Positions 13,030 through 24,490 of a stretch of DNA of 64,000 bases are shown in pieces (the stretch's first letter is position 1; every line of letters begins with the position of its first letter). The stretch is from Diospyros lotus (taxonomy: Eukaryota; Streptophyta; Magnoliopsida; Ericales; Ebenaceae). The notes under the pieces are model-generated. The model did not search any database. It was given only the letters and a program-made list of their open reading frames with translations, and was not told the origin of the DNA. A program made the translations under genes and the position numbers. The stretch spans positions 32,147,307-32,211,306 of the forward strand of contig NC_068343.1 in assembly GCF_014633365.1 (NCBI RefSeq), read 5' to 3'.

Positions 13030-16000
13030 TGTAACACCCAGTGTTACTAGTGTTAGGAGAATGAGAAAGGAAGTGAGAAACTTTCAAAAATTATCCTTGA
13101 AAAGGTAATAGATCTTGAGAATAATGGTGTCGTATGAGAGGGCATTTTGGTAATTTGGATAGTGAAATCCAATAAATGGTAATTTGGTAAATTGAAAATA
13201 ATTTCTAGGTGGAATTAAGTATGAAAGTGAATTAATTTCCCATTATGTGGAGATAAATGAGATTAATAATTCACAAGGGCATTTTAGTAATTTGGAGTGA
13301 AATTCCATAAAGAAGTTAAATTATGGAAAATAAGAAAAATGGTGAATATTCAATTATGTGAGAAATAATTGATTTTCCCTAAATTTGGTGGAGACACATG
13401 TATAGTTGAGATGGAAGCTTGGAAGCTAAGTATAGTGTCTTAGAGTGACACATGGTAATATGTGGTTCAAGATAAAAGAGAGAATTAAATAAATACAAAA
13501 GAAATGATAATTGGTCATTCTTGCATTTAATGAGAGGCATAATGGTGTTGGATTAAAAGAAATTCCAAACGAAAATGGTAAATGGTCACCATTAATGGTT
13601 GGAAAATGTGAAATTTATTTAAAGGGAAAAGAAAGGAATTATGTCTTTCATTCTTGATGGGTGAAAATTGTCTCAATTTATAAAATGGTGAGAAACAAAT
13701 AAATCTAATGGATGAGATTTATTCTTGAAAAAAGAATTAATCAAAGGGCTACCATTAAGTCTTGGAAGTTAGCATGGATTGCCAAATGGGTGGAGATATT
13801 TATAAAGAGAGATGAGATGGATGGTGGAGATTTATTCTCCAAAATAAATCCATAGTGGAGATTTAAAGAAAGCTAGAGCACATGGATTGTGCTTTCTTTG
13901 GATGGCTAAGATCTTGTCTTGTAAAGTGAGATAAAATCCAATGGTGGATATTTAAGAAGACTAAAGCTATGGGTTGTGTTTCTTTCAATGGATAAGATGT
14001 ATTCTCTAAAAGAAAAGTGAATGGCCAAGATTTGTTCTTACAAAGCACATGGATTGTGCTTTTGGTGAAGGGCTATGATTTATTCTCTTAAATCCATAAA
14101 GATCCAAAGGCTAGAATTGGTTCTTGAAAGATGGGAGAGCAAATATAAATTGGCAAGTAAAGAAGACTTATCTTCTTTGGCCATTTGAAGAGATGAAAGA
14201 AAGAATGGGAGAAGAAGGAAAGGAAAGGAAGAGGTAAAAGGTAAGGATTCTTCTTTAGTATAGAAAATCCTTTTATTTCTCTTAAATGGTGGCTTAGCTA
14301 CCTTGTTTTTTTTTTTTAAGGGTTTCTTGAGTAAGAAAGTTGGAAACAAAGAGGTTCTTGAAGCTTCAAAAAATGGAAAGAGGTAAGGGATAACCCCATG
14401 TGATGGTGGCTTTGCACAGTTGTAAGTATGGTTCATGAGCAAATATGTGTGCATTGGCATGTTGTTTGTGTTTAAAGACCTATGGCTATGAGGTTCTATG
14501 GGATAGGGTAGGTTTAAGCCTCAAACCAAGGTGTTTGTGAGGATGTGAAAGCCCTAACTTTATTGTATTGCATGCATTGTCATCACATTTTATATTCATG
14601 TTCATACTTATTGTAATTGCACCCTTATTGAGCTCAATGGCTCATGAGGTTTTATCCTCCCCTTGTAGGTTGTTCTTATGGCAAGAGATTGGGATGGTTG
14701 CAAGCTTGAGGTTGGAAGCCTTGTGATGTTTTATTTTGTATTGTTAGTTGTGGCTTGGTGAAGTCTAAGTATGTAACACACCGCCTCGCCAGGCATGTCA
14801 CTATAAGTGTATTTCCAGGATTTTTTTTTTCCAAGTTCATCACATGCGGTGATTCCAAGAACAATCTTCACATGCAGATAATGAATCCCGAGAACCCCAG
14901 TCTTACCCATTTAACAAATAAGATCAATAATCTTAACAACTAAACGAGACATATCATAATGCACCGAATACATTAACATTAATACCGTGGCCTACCATGA
15001 GTTCCATACAAGGCGTTTCTACACCAAACTACGTACTACAAACTACCAAATGATAACATCATTAACTTATAACTGTTCATACATAAACCGAACTACATCC
15101 TAATGCCTCCAGAAATATATAATAACTATCAAACTAAACACCATTGGTCCTCAATCGGCCACGTCCTTTCCCTCGCAGGAGTTCCTGATTGGAACATTGA
15201 ATGTTCTAGGGGCATAACCCAGGTTAGATGATAAAACATCTAAGTGATGATATGAAACAATTTACATAATGCATGAAAGACATACAAGCATGGCATACAA
15301 AGACAACAACAACATGCAACACATCTATCTTGAGAAATCTCCCTGACATACTCAACCTTCTATAAAAAATCCATTCCACACACCGTTGGGGTTAATCTTA
15401 CCACGACATACTTAATCTCTCGAGTGCCCTACCGTGTCACTCGTTCACTTGGATTAACCTTGTCCCATTCTCAAGAAGACCCCATCCCGTTCCATACGGA
15501 CCCAACAACGACACGAAAACCAACACTCCAATGATATGAAAATCACATGCCATGCACCAACTTTTTTATAAGTAAAAATAGTTGATGCAATATACCACAT
15601 GTTCAATATGCAAATGATGTCACAAGTACAAAAATAATACGCCTATGCAAAATAACCCAAGTTCCGAAGGGTAGAACCGCTCACTAGAACTGGTCCAATC
15701 GCGTTTAACTTAAGTTCGAGAGGGTAAAACCGCTCGCTTGAACCCACTACACACATTCCAACACATTTTCAAGATAAGGTAAGACTAGAATCAAACCACT
15801 CACCTGAACGTATTCAGATCACCTCGATCCTCATGCACTGTCTCGGTTTACGTGCCAAATCACAAACACCTAAACTTATATTCAACCTCGAGCCACGACA
15901 CTCCTAAAATGCCCCTTCGCACGTGCCTTCACGCACTTGGCGTATGGGTGCAAGTAATGTATGGCGCGTGCAGCTCACACGCCACCATCTTCTCCAAATA

Positions 16001-17827
16001 TCAGGCCAATGACGACGACTCCATTGGCCACGAAAAGGGTACCCCCTTGAAGCCCATGAAGAATCAATCACGTTGGTACCAGTTTCAGGCTGAAAGGCCA
16101 CCAGAAAATGACTCGAATGACGAGTTATAAGTCCGGCAAGGCGGACCGCCACCCGTTCTCGATCGAGCTTTAATCGGTCTCTACACTTGATGAAAATGCT
16201 CCCAAAATCTCCTAAAATTTTCCCTTTGATGCAAGCACCGATAGCCCCTTAACCACTCTCCAAAAAACATCCAAAATCGGGATCGATTTGTTTGCTAAGT
16301 GTCAGCCAAAACCTTTGCTATTTATAGCAAAAATCCAGCCAATCAGCGGCCATGGATTGGCCTACAAGAAACCTCAAGCCGTATACGACCTTCCCCAAGC
16401 CACCCTAGGTCGTCCCATCGCCGGAAACAGCGGCCATGTGCATGGCAGTGCGGCGGCCGAATTCTCCTATGTGCGTTCACACCACCATTTTTGCTAAATT
16501 GCATTTTCACCCCCTGTTTTATTCAAATGACTTTTCTGCCATTTCCATGACACCCCTGACCTATCTAACACCATCACTAAGGCCCATAAGTTTAGCACTC
16601 TTCATTTGATCCTTGAAACTTCTGAAAAACTACTGTTTTGACCTCCCTTGGGTAAATTTAGAAAATTACACTTAGGCCCGATTGATCATTTTGACCTTAA
16701 ATCCATTCGTTTTAACCCGAAATTGCTTAAGGGTTGTTCTACACATAAAATATTGGTCCTTGACATGCTCCGTTGACTTTCGGACGTCTCCTACGTCAAT
16801 TCGATTTTCTCAGCCCGATCGACAGTTGTACCGAAAACTATTCCCGATCCAATTTCTTTCATCACTAAAACTCATAACTTGAATTACTCGTCAATACTAT
16901 ACCATTTTCCTTGGCTATCTAGGGTCCGGCGTACTCCCTTCATCTAATTTAGTCGCCTAAAACTGCTTTAGTATACCCTATAGCCTTATTTTTTGAAAAT
17001 TCCATTTATACCCTTTATCAAATATCGTTTATAACCTCAAATAATTCCCGGGTATTACAAGTATGTAGTGTAATGGTCATGTATGATTTTATTTTGAAAA
17101 TGAGATATTGGCTTAGGACATGTGGAAGCTAAAGCATTGGTGTAAATCTCATATTTGGTTTGGCTTTGGAAGCCTATCATGTTTATTTGATTAATGTTGT
17201 AATGAGTCCAAAGAGTGGTGTAAGGAGTATAATTTTGTTGTGTAAGCTTTTTATGGAAAAAATGGGTATTTTTGAGGTATGGGTGATGTGTGAGAAATCT
17301 GAAAAAATTTGGGTTAAGATGGCCAAGAAAAAAAAAAATTTGAGTCATGGAGATGAGTCGCGGGCCCGGTGCGTCAGCAGGCCTCGTTGGCCAATTTTTT
17401 TAAAAAAATTTCAAAAAAATAGGGAGTTTTGGGACATTTCTTGATTAATTTTGTGCTCCAGAGGAATTTTTAAAATAAAGGGATTTTTCGGATATTTTGG
17501 GGATAAATGCCAAATTTTTGAGAAAATGAAAATTATGAGTTTTTCCTTGAAATTGGTAAAACCAATGGGATGTTTGGAATTTTAAATTATATGAAGCCCG
17601 GTGGAATTCTTGGAATGAAGAGGAATTAAAAATGATGATTGGGAAAACTTAAGGGAAGTTAATTAGCCAAGTGTGATATGGTTAAAGCCCAAATCTACTA
17701 GTTTATCCTGGAATTGAGGGAAGGGAAGGACGAAACCTAGCTTCGGCCCTTCACAAATGGCCGGGCATGTGAGCAATTCGGATAATTGTTCATGAGTGGC
17801 ACCCGTAAGTGGGAGCGGGGCGTCATA
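13030..17827 (+). mobile_element. Solo LTR E (gypsy-type), interrupted by solo LTR F
   Basis: The element starts TGTAACACCC at 13030 and ends at 17827 with GGGGCGTCATA, a decayed form of the expected GGGGTGTTACA (three transitions). It is flanked by the perfect duplication GGCTT at 13025-13029 and 17828-17832. Without F it is about 2.5 kb. An ATATAAATT box near 14145 suggests plus orientation, with U3 upstream. U3 holds repeated words such as AGCACATGGATTGTGCT (about 13876 and 14044) and variants of GATTTATTCT. No gypsy internal domain flanks it, so LTR-LTR recombination presumably removed the body. The short frames inside follow composition and are not genes. Confidence 0.8.
14772..17059 (-). 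mobile_element. Solo LTR F (gypsy-type), nested in solo LTR E
   Basis: On the plus strand the element runs from TGTAACACACC (14772) to CCCGGGTATTACA (17059). AGTA flanks both sides; the duplication is AAGTA if the terminal A is shared. A TATAAATAG box on the minus strand (about 16318-16327) gives minus orientation. An ACCGCTCRC-type phrase recurs near 15675, 15730 and 15796. The 92-codon and 82-codon frames at 15852-16152 overlap on opposite strands and show no domain. F splits E cleanly, so F is younger than E. Confidence 0.85.
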
Positions 17828-17832
17828 GGCTT

Positions 17833-18403
17833 GACAATCCTGTTTCTATAAACATTTGAAGAAGGTTTTCTACTACAAGTTCTCAAAGAATTATTAGTAC
17901 CATTTGTTTTTAACATTTCTACCTCTTTTAATAATATATATCAAGTTGATTTTGGGAAGAACTATTTTTTATATGAAGTTTTTCAAATTGAGAATATAAA
18001 TCATTAAAAGCAATTAACGGTTTTCATTTGAAACTAATTCTTCATACTCATCTATCTTATTTATAATATCACTAATATCATAAGAAGAAGGAGAGGATAC
18101 CTGAACATCTTGTTTCTACTCGTTTGAATGTGCTGATGGAACCTGTACTTCTTGACAAGGATCATTTTTAGCTTCTTTGAATTCATTGTCAAGATTTTCA
18201 CAAATATGATTAGTATTAACAGAATTATTCAAAGGAGAATGCACACTCAAATCCATGGATGATTTTGAATTAAAACTAATTTTCATGTTGTTTCAAAAAT
18301 TGTTTACATAAGAAGTGAAAACAACAAAATCCCCCTTGAATGCCATGGATCATTCTTAGTGGTTAAGCTAGAAAGATAAACAAGAGAACATGCCCTAATA
18401 CCA
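17833..18403 (-). pseudogene. Decayed copia-type 5' end (primer site and gag-like start)
   Basis: On the minus strand a TGGTATTAGGGCA sequence near 18391-18403 resembles the tRNA-Met primer site TGGTATCAGAGC. About 45 bp further on, an ATG opens a frame beginning MAFKGDFVVF. It is broken by a stop, then resumes with a Ser/Asn/Glu-rich stretch ending near DISDIINKIDEYEELVSNE. This looks like the start of a Sirevirus-like gag region, but the similarity is weak and no UBN2 core is visible. The element is cut off at 17832 by the E insertion site, and the opposite flank of E shows no continuation. Confidence 0.4.
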
Positions 18404-18404
18404 C

Positions 18405-18454
18405 TTGTAAGAAAGAATAGTCACCCAAGAGGGGGTGAATATTCTTTCTTACAA
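18405..18454. other. Near-perfect 22-bp inverted repeat (hairpin)
   Basis: The arms at 18405-18426 and 18433-18454 are complementary over 22 bp with one mismatch, around a 6-base loop AAGAGG. The outer part is TTGTAAGAAAGAATA and the inner part TCACCC/GGGTGA. On the minus strand it ends next to the primer-site-like sequence, at the position where LTRs of this type end in ...CACCCCC TCTTGG. Confidence 0.9.
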
Positions 18455-19570
18455 ACATACAAACATACTTGTTGTCAAAAGTTTTACTTAATATATAGGA
18501 TGACATTGATTATGAAAAGACTTTTTCATCAGTCTCTAAGAAAGAATCTCTTTGTAACACACTCTCTTCTAGAACTGCCTGAGAAGAGATGCTACGGGGA
18601 AAAGACTGAATAAAACTCGACATAACTAGAATCTGATATCGTAAATAACTCAAATGAACATCTCAAACAATTAAAATAAAACTCTGATTGCAAAATAATC
18701 AAGAAACATAATCTACTACCTAAGGGAAAATCCCTCAACTGGAATATAAACTAATACTAAACTGACAAGATGCTATAACCAACAAACTCCCAGACATCCT
18801 TTGTCTTGAGCGGCTCCACGTACACACACTACTGACCACTGCTACTAGGCCCCACAACTGGTACTCCCCCGCTAGGACCTGGAATGGTGAAGAGTACAAG
18901 GTGAGCTACAAAGCTCAGCAAGTATAAGCTGGAAAGAATAACTGAACCTGAATCAAGAAATATTGATACTCATAATGATAATAACTTATCCTTGTACTAA
19001 GAAATATAAGAATCACTGTAACGTTGCATTTATGAAATGTAATGCATGTAAATTGTAAAATAAATGCAGGTTTGCAATTTTAGCTTATAGGCCCACATAA
19101 TTATAATATATACCTGACTGATCTAAACCCTATAAACATAAAAACTGTAAGCACATACTGTGGGCAATATGCCCCTAGGCCCCTGGTCGACATCAGACGA
19201 GCAAGTCATATACTGAGCTATAACTAAAATTGGTGGGATCCCTGCGGACAAGCCGCTTGGTGCATTATGCAATGCTATGCTCATATATATGCTGGCACAC
19301 GATATGTAGTACTCCATATAAAATCATACTTAATACCATACCATAATGTATGCACATAATCTCACAGAAAAACGATGATCATGTCATAAAAAAAATGCTA
19401 AACCTGTAATCTAATCTTCATTATGAATATTGAAATACAGGTATTTTGTAATTTCTGAGTATGGGCATGGCATATTGGAGTTTATCATATCTTGGCATGA
19501 AAATTCAATATTTGAAGTATCGAATATTTATTTTATATTTAAGACTTGGATTAAGAATTTACTGGAGGTC

Positions 19571-20036
19571 ATTAGGATGTCTCAAGAGAGTCATTTGAAT
19601 GCAAATAGTATAAGGCATAACGCTAGAGATGCATTAAAATGGGATATGGGTCATTCGGATGCCATATGATATTATTCGGATGATAGTTGGGGTATAAGAA
19701 AGGCATTCGAATGCCTCATAAATTCATTCGAATGAATTTAGGAAATCGTAAACATTTGAACGGGTAGAATGGAACACATTCGAATGCAACAGTACCCTAT
19801 TCGAATGACAGGGAACTCATTCGAATGCTAGACAATACAAAGCAAAGGCTACCCTGAACTTTCGAATACTCATTCGAATGATACGCTCAAAACCTTAAGG
19901 ATACATTCAAATGATACAATACTTACTGAGAACTTATTCGGATATCTCTCAAGACTCATTTGAATGATGCGATACACAAAGAACTCATTTGAATACTACT
20001 GGACTCATTCGAATGATTGAAAACTCATACGAAACA
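19571..20036. repeat. Phased palindrome array, core ATTCGAAT
   Basis: About 19 sites match ATTCGAAT or one-base variants. They start near 19571, 19593, 19633, 19653, 19674, 19705, 19726, 19754, 19778, 19799, 19819, 19860, 19872, 19905, 19936, 19958, 19987, 20007 and 20027. Most gaps are 20-22, 31-33 or 40-41 bp; exceptions are 12, 24, 28 and 29. Spacer sequences differ. The array lies in the transcribed (R/U5) side of solo LTR A. Confidence 0.9.
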
Positions 20037-20612
20037 AAGCTTACAATAACAGAGAATATATCTTGAATAAAAAACTTATCATTACTACACCATTCCAAAA
20101 TAAATCTTGGGAGAACAATCCCAATTGATATAGAATAATATCAAGATGGATCATTCAATTATTTCTGAAAGAAAACGCTGTAAAAATTATGCATAACTTA
20201 TCATAACTTACTGGATAATGATACAACTATACATATGCATGTAAACTGATAAAGATCTGGGAACAAGAGCGAAGTGCCTCATTTAATTTGGAAATGTATG
20301 CTAACATGATTCGATGATCATATTTATAAAAATCGCTATAAAGTATTATGCATATCTTCTTCATGCACTCACTGTTTTACGCATATATATATTTACGTAT
20401 CTGCTGTCTGTTACATAAATATGAGGACTCAATCAAAGAGACTTGAATGAATTGATAACGAATGCTAAACGAACTCCCGCAAGAAGGATTATGGGGAGAA
20501 GATACTTGCCTTGAAAATTCTGATCGACTCAATGATTACAATGCAAAACTCCCACGGAAAACCTCATAGATTACACTCTTGAACTCCCTGTTGCAACCTT
20601 CTCAACTCTCTA

Positions 20613-20631
20613 TTCTTCACGGTGTGAAGAA
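20613..20631 (-). promoter_or_regulatory. Hairpin just downstream of the TATA box in solo LTR A
   Basis: An 8-bp perfect stem TTCTTCAC/GTGAAGAA with a GGT loop, 18 bp from the TATA box. The same stem with different loops occurs in B and C at the equivalent place. Confidence 0.75.
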
Positions 20632-21640
20632 AACTATGCACTATGAATCTATATATACAATGGAGAGGTAGCCCTAAAGCCCACATCTCCTTCTCCTTAT
20701 ACAACTAGGAGACTTCTCAATCCTTCTCATTCTCACATATGAACTCCCAATCTCTTAAAAACTCTAATTAGATAATTAAATTCTAATAACAAATTCTTAA
20801 ATGACCATCATGTCCTTGCATCTAATTCTCACAACAATTAAATAGAATTAAATGCTATTTTTTTCCTTTAAAATCTCTAAATTACCACATTAAAATAATT
20901 AATCGATAAAATCTCTTAAACAATAATTAAATAGGGAATTAAATAATTTCTAGACCCTCTAATGGGTCGTTACACTCTTAGAATCATTATGCTTTTAGTG
21001 GCTCATTATGACTTAGAATCGCATCAAATGGATGTTAAAACCACTTTAATGGGAATTTAGAGGAAGAGGTTTATATGGATCAACTTGAGGGTTTCTGAAT
21101 TTAGGGAAAGGAACACAAGGTGTTTATGTTAAAGAAATCAATATACAAACTTAAACAAGCCTCATATTAATGTATTTGAAGTTTAAAAATACCATAACCT
21201 TTTTTAGCATTCTAAAAAACACCGTTGATCAGTGTATATATATGAAGGTCAATGGGAACAAGTTTTTTTTTTTTGATTCTATATGTTGATAATATATTGC
21301 TGGCTACTAATGATCTTGGTTTGTTACATGAAACCAAGAAATATCTCTCTGAGAATTTTGAAATGAAAGATATAGGAGAGGTAACCTATGTGATAGGAAT
21401 AAAAATATTCTGTGATAGATCACAAGGATTGTTAGGGTTGTCTCAAAAGGCCTATATTAATAAAATTCTAGAGGAATTTAAAATGGATAAATGTTCAATA
21501 GGGGTAGTTCCAATTTAGAAGGGGGACAAATTTAACCCTATGAAATGATTGAAAAATAAATTGGAACAAGAACAAATGAGAAATATTCCTCATGCATCAA
21601 TAGTTGGGAGATAAATCCTTTCACAATATTTATGAAACTT

Positions 21641-21994
21641 GTAATAGGTTACGCCTTATCCTTTGAATAGCTGTATTTGGTTGTGGCTGAGCTAAGTGTG
21701 AAAAGCCAACTGTATCCTTGAAAGACAGTGGTTGTGGCTGAGATTGGTTGTAAAAAGCCAATTGTAAAGGTTGTGTAACTAAGCTTGTAAAAAGCCACAA
21801 GATATAGTAAAATACGCTTCGCGTGTTTGCAAAATCCTTGGTTGTGATCCAAGGTAGTGAACTAAGTTTTATAGCTAAACCACTTTAAATCAAGTGTGAC
21901 GCATTCTTACTCCTCCGCATTCTTATTTCAACTTCATTTATTTATTTAATTTCAAATTTCAACTTCACCCCCTTTTAAGCTAACAATTGTATCA
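21641..21994 (+). repeat. LTR 3'-end fragment of a copia element
   Basis: The sequence after the RT remnant has repeated GTTGTGGCTGAG and AAAAAGCCA phrases, then TTCACCCCCTTTTAAGC and ends near ...TTGTATCA (21994). Many plant copia LTRs end in this style (a C-rich run then a short tail ending CA). The expected primer site does not follow, so this is a truncated fragment. Its link to copia-3 is possible but unproven. Confidence 0.5.
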
Positions 21995-21997
21995 ACT

Positions 21998-22858
21998 TCC
22001 AAGCCATCCCCAACTAATTCCTTTGACTCTTTTCTTCTTTCTCTTTTCTTTCATGTATATATAGGCATATGCCAGAAAAAATGAAGGCTTAAAAAAAATA
22101 CCAATTTCTCATTTTAATTGACTTCTTTATGGGAAAAATTAAGGATCCTATAAATTGGGGGATGGTCTTCTACTTGAGGGAGTTAACAGAACATGGTGTA
22201 ATGAAAAAGACTTAGGGAATCCACCTAAAGGAACATCTGAGAAGAAGATTTAGGGAGACATGGTGTAATGAAGTGTGACGATGACCTTTTCAAATACCTA
22301 GAGAGGGTTGAAAGGGTCTATTGTCAATAACCCCAAAATATTTTTATAATATTTAGAGTTTGAAAGAAATAATTTGACTTAATTTTTGAGAAAATTTATT
22401 TTGCCAAGTGAGTAGGTCAAATGGTTTAAATATATTTGTATATATGAACAATATATATATATATATGTGTGTGTGTATTTTTATACATATCAATAAAGTA
22501 TAGTATATATATAATTATATATTATATATAATTGGAAGCCCCCGCTACAAGGTGAGTTTCCATGAAAGGGACCCCATAACTTGGGGGGTTAAGGGGCGAA
22601 GACAGCAAGTAAGAGAAGCTACTACTACTTGCCTATGCCAATGGGCTACCTTGAGAAGCCTCTCGTCTTGCATTATTGGGGATAGCTTGGAAGCCATCCT
22701 CTATTAATTCTTTTGACTCTCTTTTTCTTTCTCTTTTCTTCCATTTGTATATAGATATATTTATAGAAAGGAATAAATCCCTCAAATTAATTGACTTCTT
22801 TATGGGAAAAATTAGGGGTCCTATAAATTTTGGGTGTTCTCCCATTTGAGGAAGTCAA
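21998..22858 (+). repeat. Direct repeat of a TATA-bearing LTR-like segment
   Basis: About 200 bp at 21998-22200 recurs at 22688-22858. Shared words are AAGCCATCC, TTTGACTCT, CTTTCTCTTTTCTT, ATTGACTTCTTTATGGGAAA and CCTATAAATT. The CCTATAAATT boxes (near 22151 and 22819) look like promoters. Between the copies are an ACATGGTGTAATGAA direct repeat (22192-22206, 22258-22272), a TGTGACGATGACC that could be an LTR start near 22273, and a TA/TG microsatellite (22440-22530). I could not pair LTR ends. Confidence 0.6.
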
Positions 22859-23239
22859 AGTAAGTGCAAGAGAAGAGAGAAAATACATAAGAATAGAGAA
22901 TGAAGGATGGAAGGAAGAAATAAAACTAGTGAAGGGAATAAGACACTTGTTATCAAGGTATCAATGAGAGATTGGGAAGCTAGGAAGAGCGAGCAACACC
23001 TCCAAAAGGAACCCAAGGTGAGTTTCCTCTACCCACAAACTCTTACTTTGTGGTTTTTTCATGTTGCATGAGAAATAGATTTTGGAAATGTACCTTGTTT
23101 GGCTTTCCATTTACATTCATGATCATGTATGGCCATGTTATTTTGCATTGCACCACTTTGGCCAAAGGTGAATGGTCGACGACCTTCCAAGCAGTGCTTA
23201 AGGCACTGGTTGAGAAAGCTCTTGGAAGGATGCTAACAC
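22859..23239. other. Unassigned LTR-like transcribed region
   Basis: This purine-rich stretch includes a GGTGAGTTTCC phrase like the one at 22550. It follows the second TATA-bearing repeat unit and could be its R-U5 sequence. The opposite-strand frames at 23043-23429 and 23050-23247 are not convincing genes. Confidence 0.35.
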
Positions 23240-23345
23240 GGTCATAAGGCCAAAACCCTAAAACGCCTAATATGGACAAATGACCACGAGATGGCATTAG
23301 GGGACAAAGGGGAGACCATCTAGACCTCCAAGGAGACATGCTGGT

Positions 23346-23455
23346 TTGCGACATTCGCGACATAAACTGTTGACAGTTCAAGGAAAGCTGTCGACAGTTT
23401 CCTTCATATTTCCAGCAAACTATCGACAATTCATGAAAAGCTGTTGACAGTTTCT
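23346..23455. repeat. Palindrome array, core CTGTCGACAG
   Basis: Sites with cores at 23370, 23391, 23423 and 23444 (gaps 21, 32, 21) match AACTGTCGACAGTT or variants. They lie in the U3-side extra segment of the copia-2 left LTR, just outside solo LTR B. Confidence 0.85.
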
Positions 23456-24490
23456 TCTCTCTACTTTAAGTGTAACAGCCCCTCTCCTAGAATTGTCCGA
23501 GAAGAGGTGCTACGGGAAAAATAAATTAAATTAAGTAAAACTCACTGATAAGTTGAAACTGAAATCATCAATCACTCAACTAATCAAAATTGGAAGCATC
23601 TCAAACAACTGAAATTGAACTCTGAGTCAATATAAACTGAAAACCATAAATTCTATTTAAGGGATAATCCCTCAACTGAAATATAGAATAACCCTAAACT
23701 GGAAAGACACTATAAACTAACAAAACTCCCAGACATCTTTTATTCTTAAGCGGCTCCACGTACACACACTATAGACCATTGCTGCTAGGCCCCACATTTG
23801 GTACTCCCCCACTAGGACCCGGAATGGTGAAGAGTACAAGGTGAGCTACAAAGCTCAACAAATAATAAGTTGGAAAGAATAACTAAAACTGAATCGAAGA
23901 ATATCGATATTGATAAAATATTAACTGTTCTTATACTAAGGGATATAATAATCACTAAAAAATTGCATTTACAAGATGTAATGCACATAAACTGTAATAA
24001 ATACAAGTATGCAACTTTAGCTGATAGGCCCACATAATTTGATAATATATACCTTACTGATCTAAATCCTGCATACATAAAAACTATAAGCATATACTGT
24101 GGGCAATATGCCTCTAGCCCCCTGGTCGTCACCAGGTGAGCAACACATAAACTGAAACTGGTGGGATCCCAGCGGACAAGCTGCCTGATGCACATACTGA
24201 ATGCAATGACCATACACATGCTAGCACATGATATAAAGTGCTCCATATAAAGTCATGCTCAATGCTCGTACCAAGATGTATGCACGTAATCTCACAAAAT
24301 AATGTTGATCATGTCATAATAAATACTAAACATGTCGTATGATATTTATCACTTATATTGGAATACCAAGATTCTATGATTTATGGTATGGACATATTAG
24401 TCTCATCATATTTGGCATGAGAATTCAATATTTAGGAGTATTGAATACTTTAATTTAATTAAAACTTGAATTGGGACTCTCTGGAAGCAT

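Larger units (their letters stand above)
18553..20974 (-). mobile_element. Solo LTR A (gypsy-type) in a copia RT gene
   Basis: The element runs from TGTAACACACTC (18553) to GGGTCGTTACA (20974) with the perfect duplication CTCTT at 18548-18552 and 20975-20979. It interrupts the copia RT reading in KKESL|RII. It is homologous to B and C along its length, sharing GCGGCTCCACGTACACAC near one end and the AGCTCACCTT block. A minus-strand TATATATA at 20649-20656 sets the orientation. Just downstream lies a TTCTTCAC-GGT-GTGAAGAA hairpin. It contains the CATTCGAATG array at 19571-20036. Length is 2422 bp. Confidence 0.95.
18466..21640 (+). pseudogene. Copia-3 reverse transcriptase remnant split by solo LTR A
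   Basis: The plus strand reads LVVKSFT and, after a frameshift, DIDYEKTFSSVSKKESL up to 18552. After solo LTR A it resumes at 20980 with RIIMLLVAHYDLESHQMDVKTT. The classic copia motif order (KGFTQ, DYEETFSPVSK, LRI, HQMDVKTAF) is thus kept across the insertion. Further on, the frame at 21252-21518 carries LYVDNILLATND, where the catalytic YVDD has become YVDN, then ENFEMKDIGE and LSQKAYINKILEEF. Several frameshifts and stops, and loss of integrase and RNase H, make it a dead fragment. Confidence 0.9.

Noticed and set aside
14080..14460. 126-codon minus-strand frame
   Set aside because: Low complexity (Ser/Phe/Leu/Lys), antisense in U3/R of solo LTR E, with no family resemblance.
15852..16152. 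Opposite-strand 92- and 82-codon frames
   Set aside because: They lie inside solo LTR F, overlap each other and show no domain.
23812..24246. 144-codon minus-strand frame
   Set aside because: It is within solo LTR B in its conserved non-coding part. Stop-free length is explained by chance, and no domain is seen.
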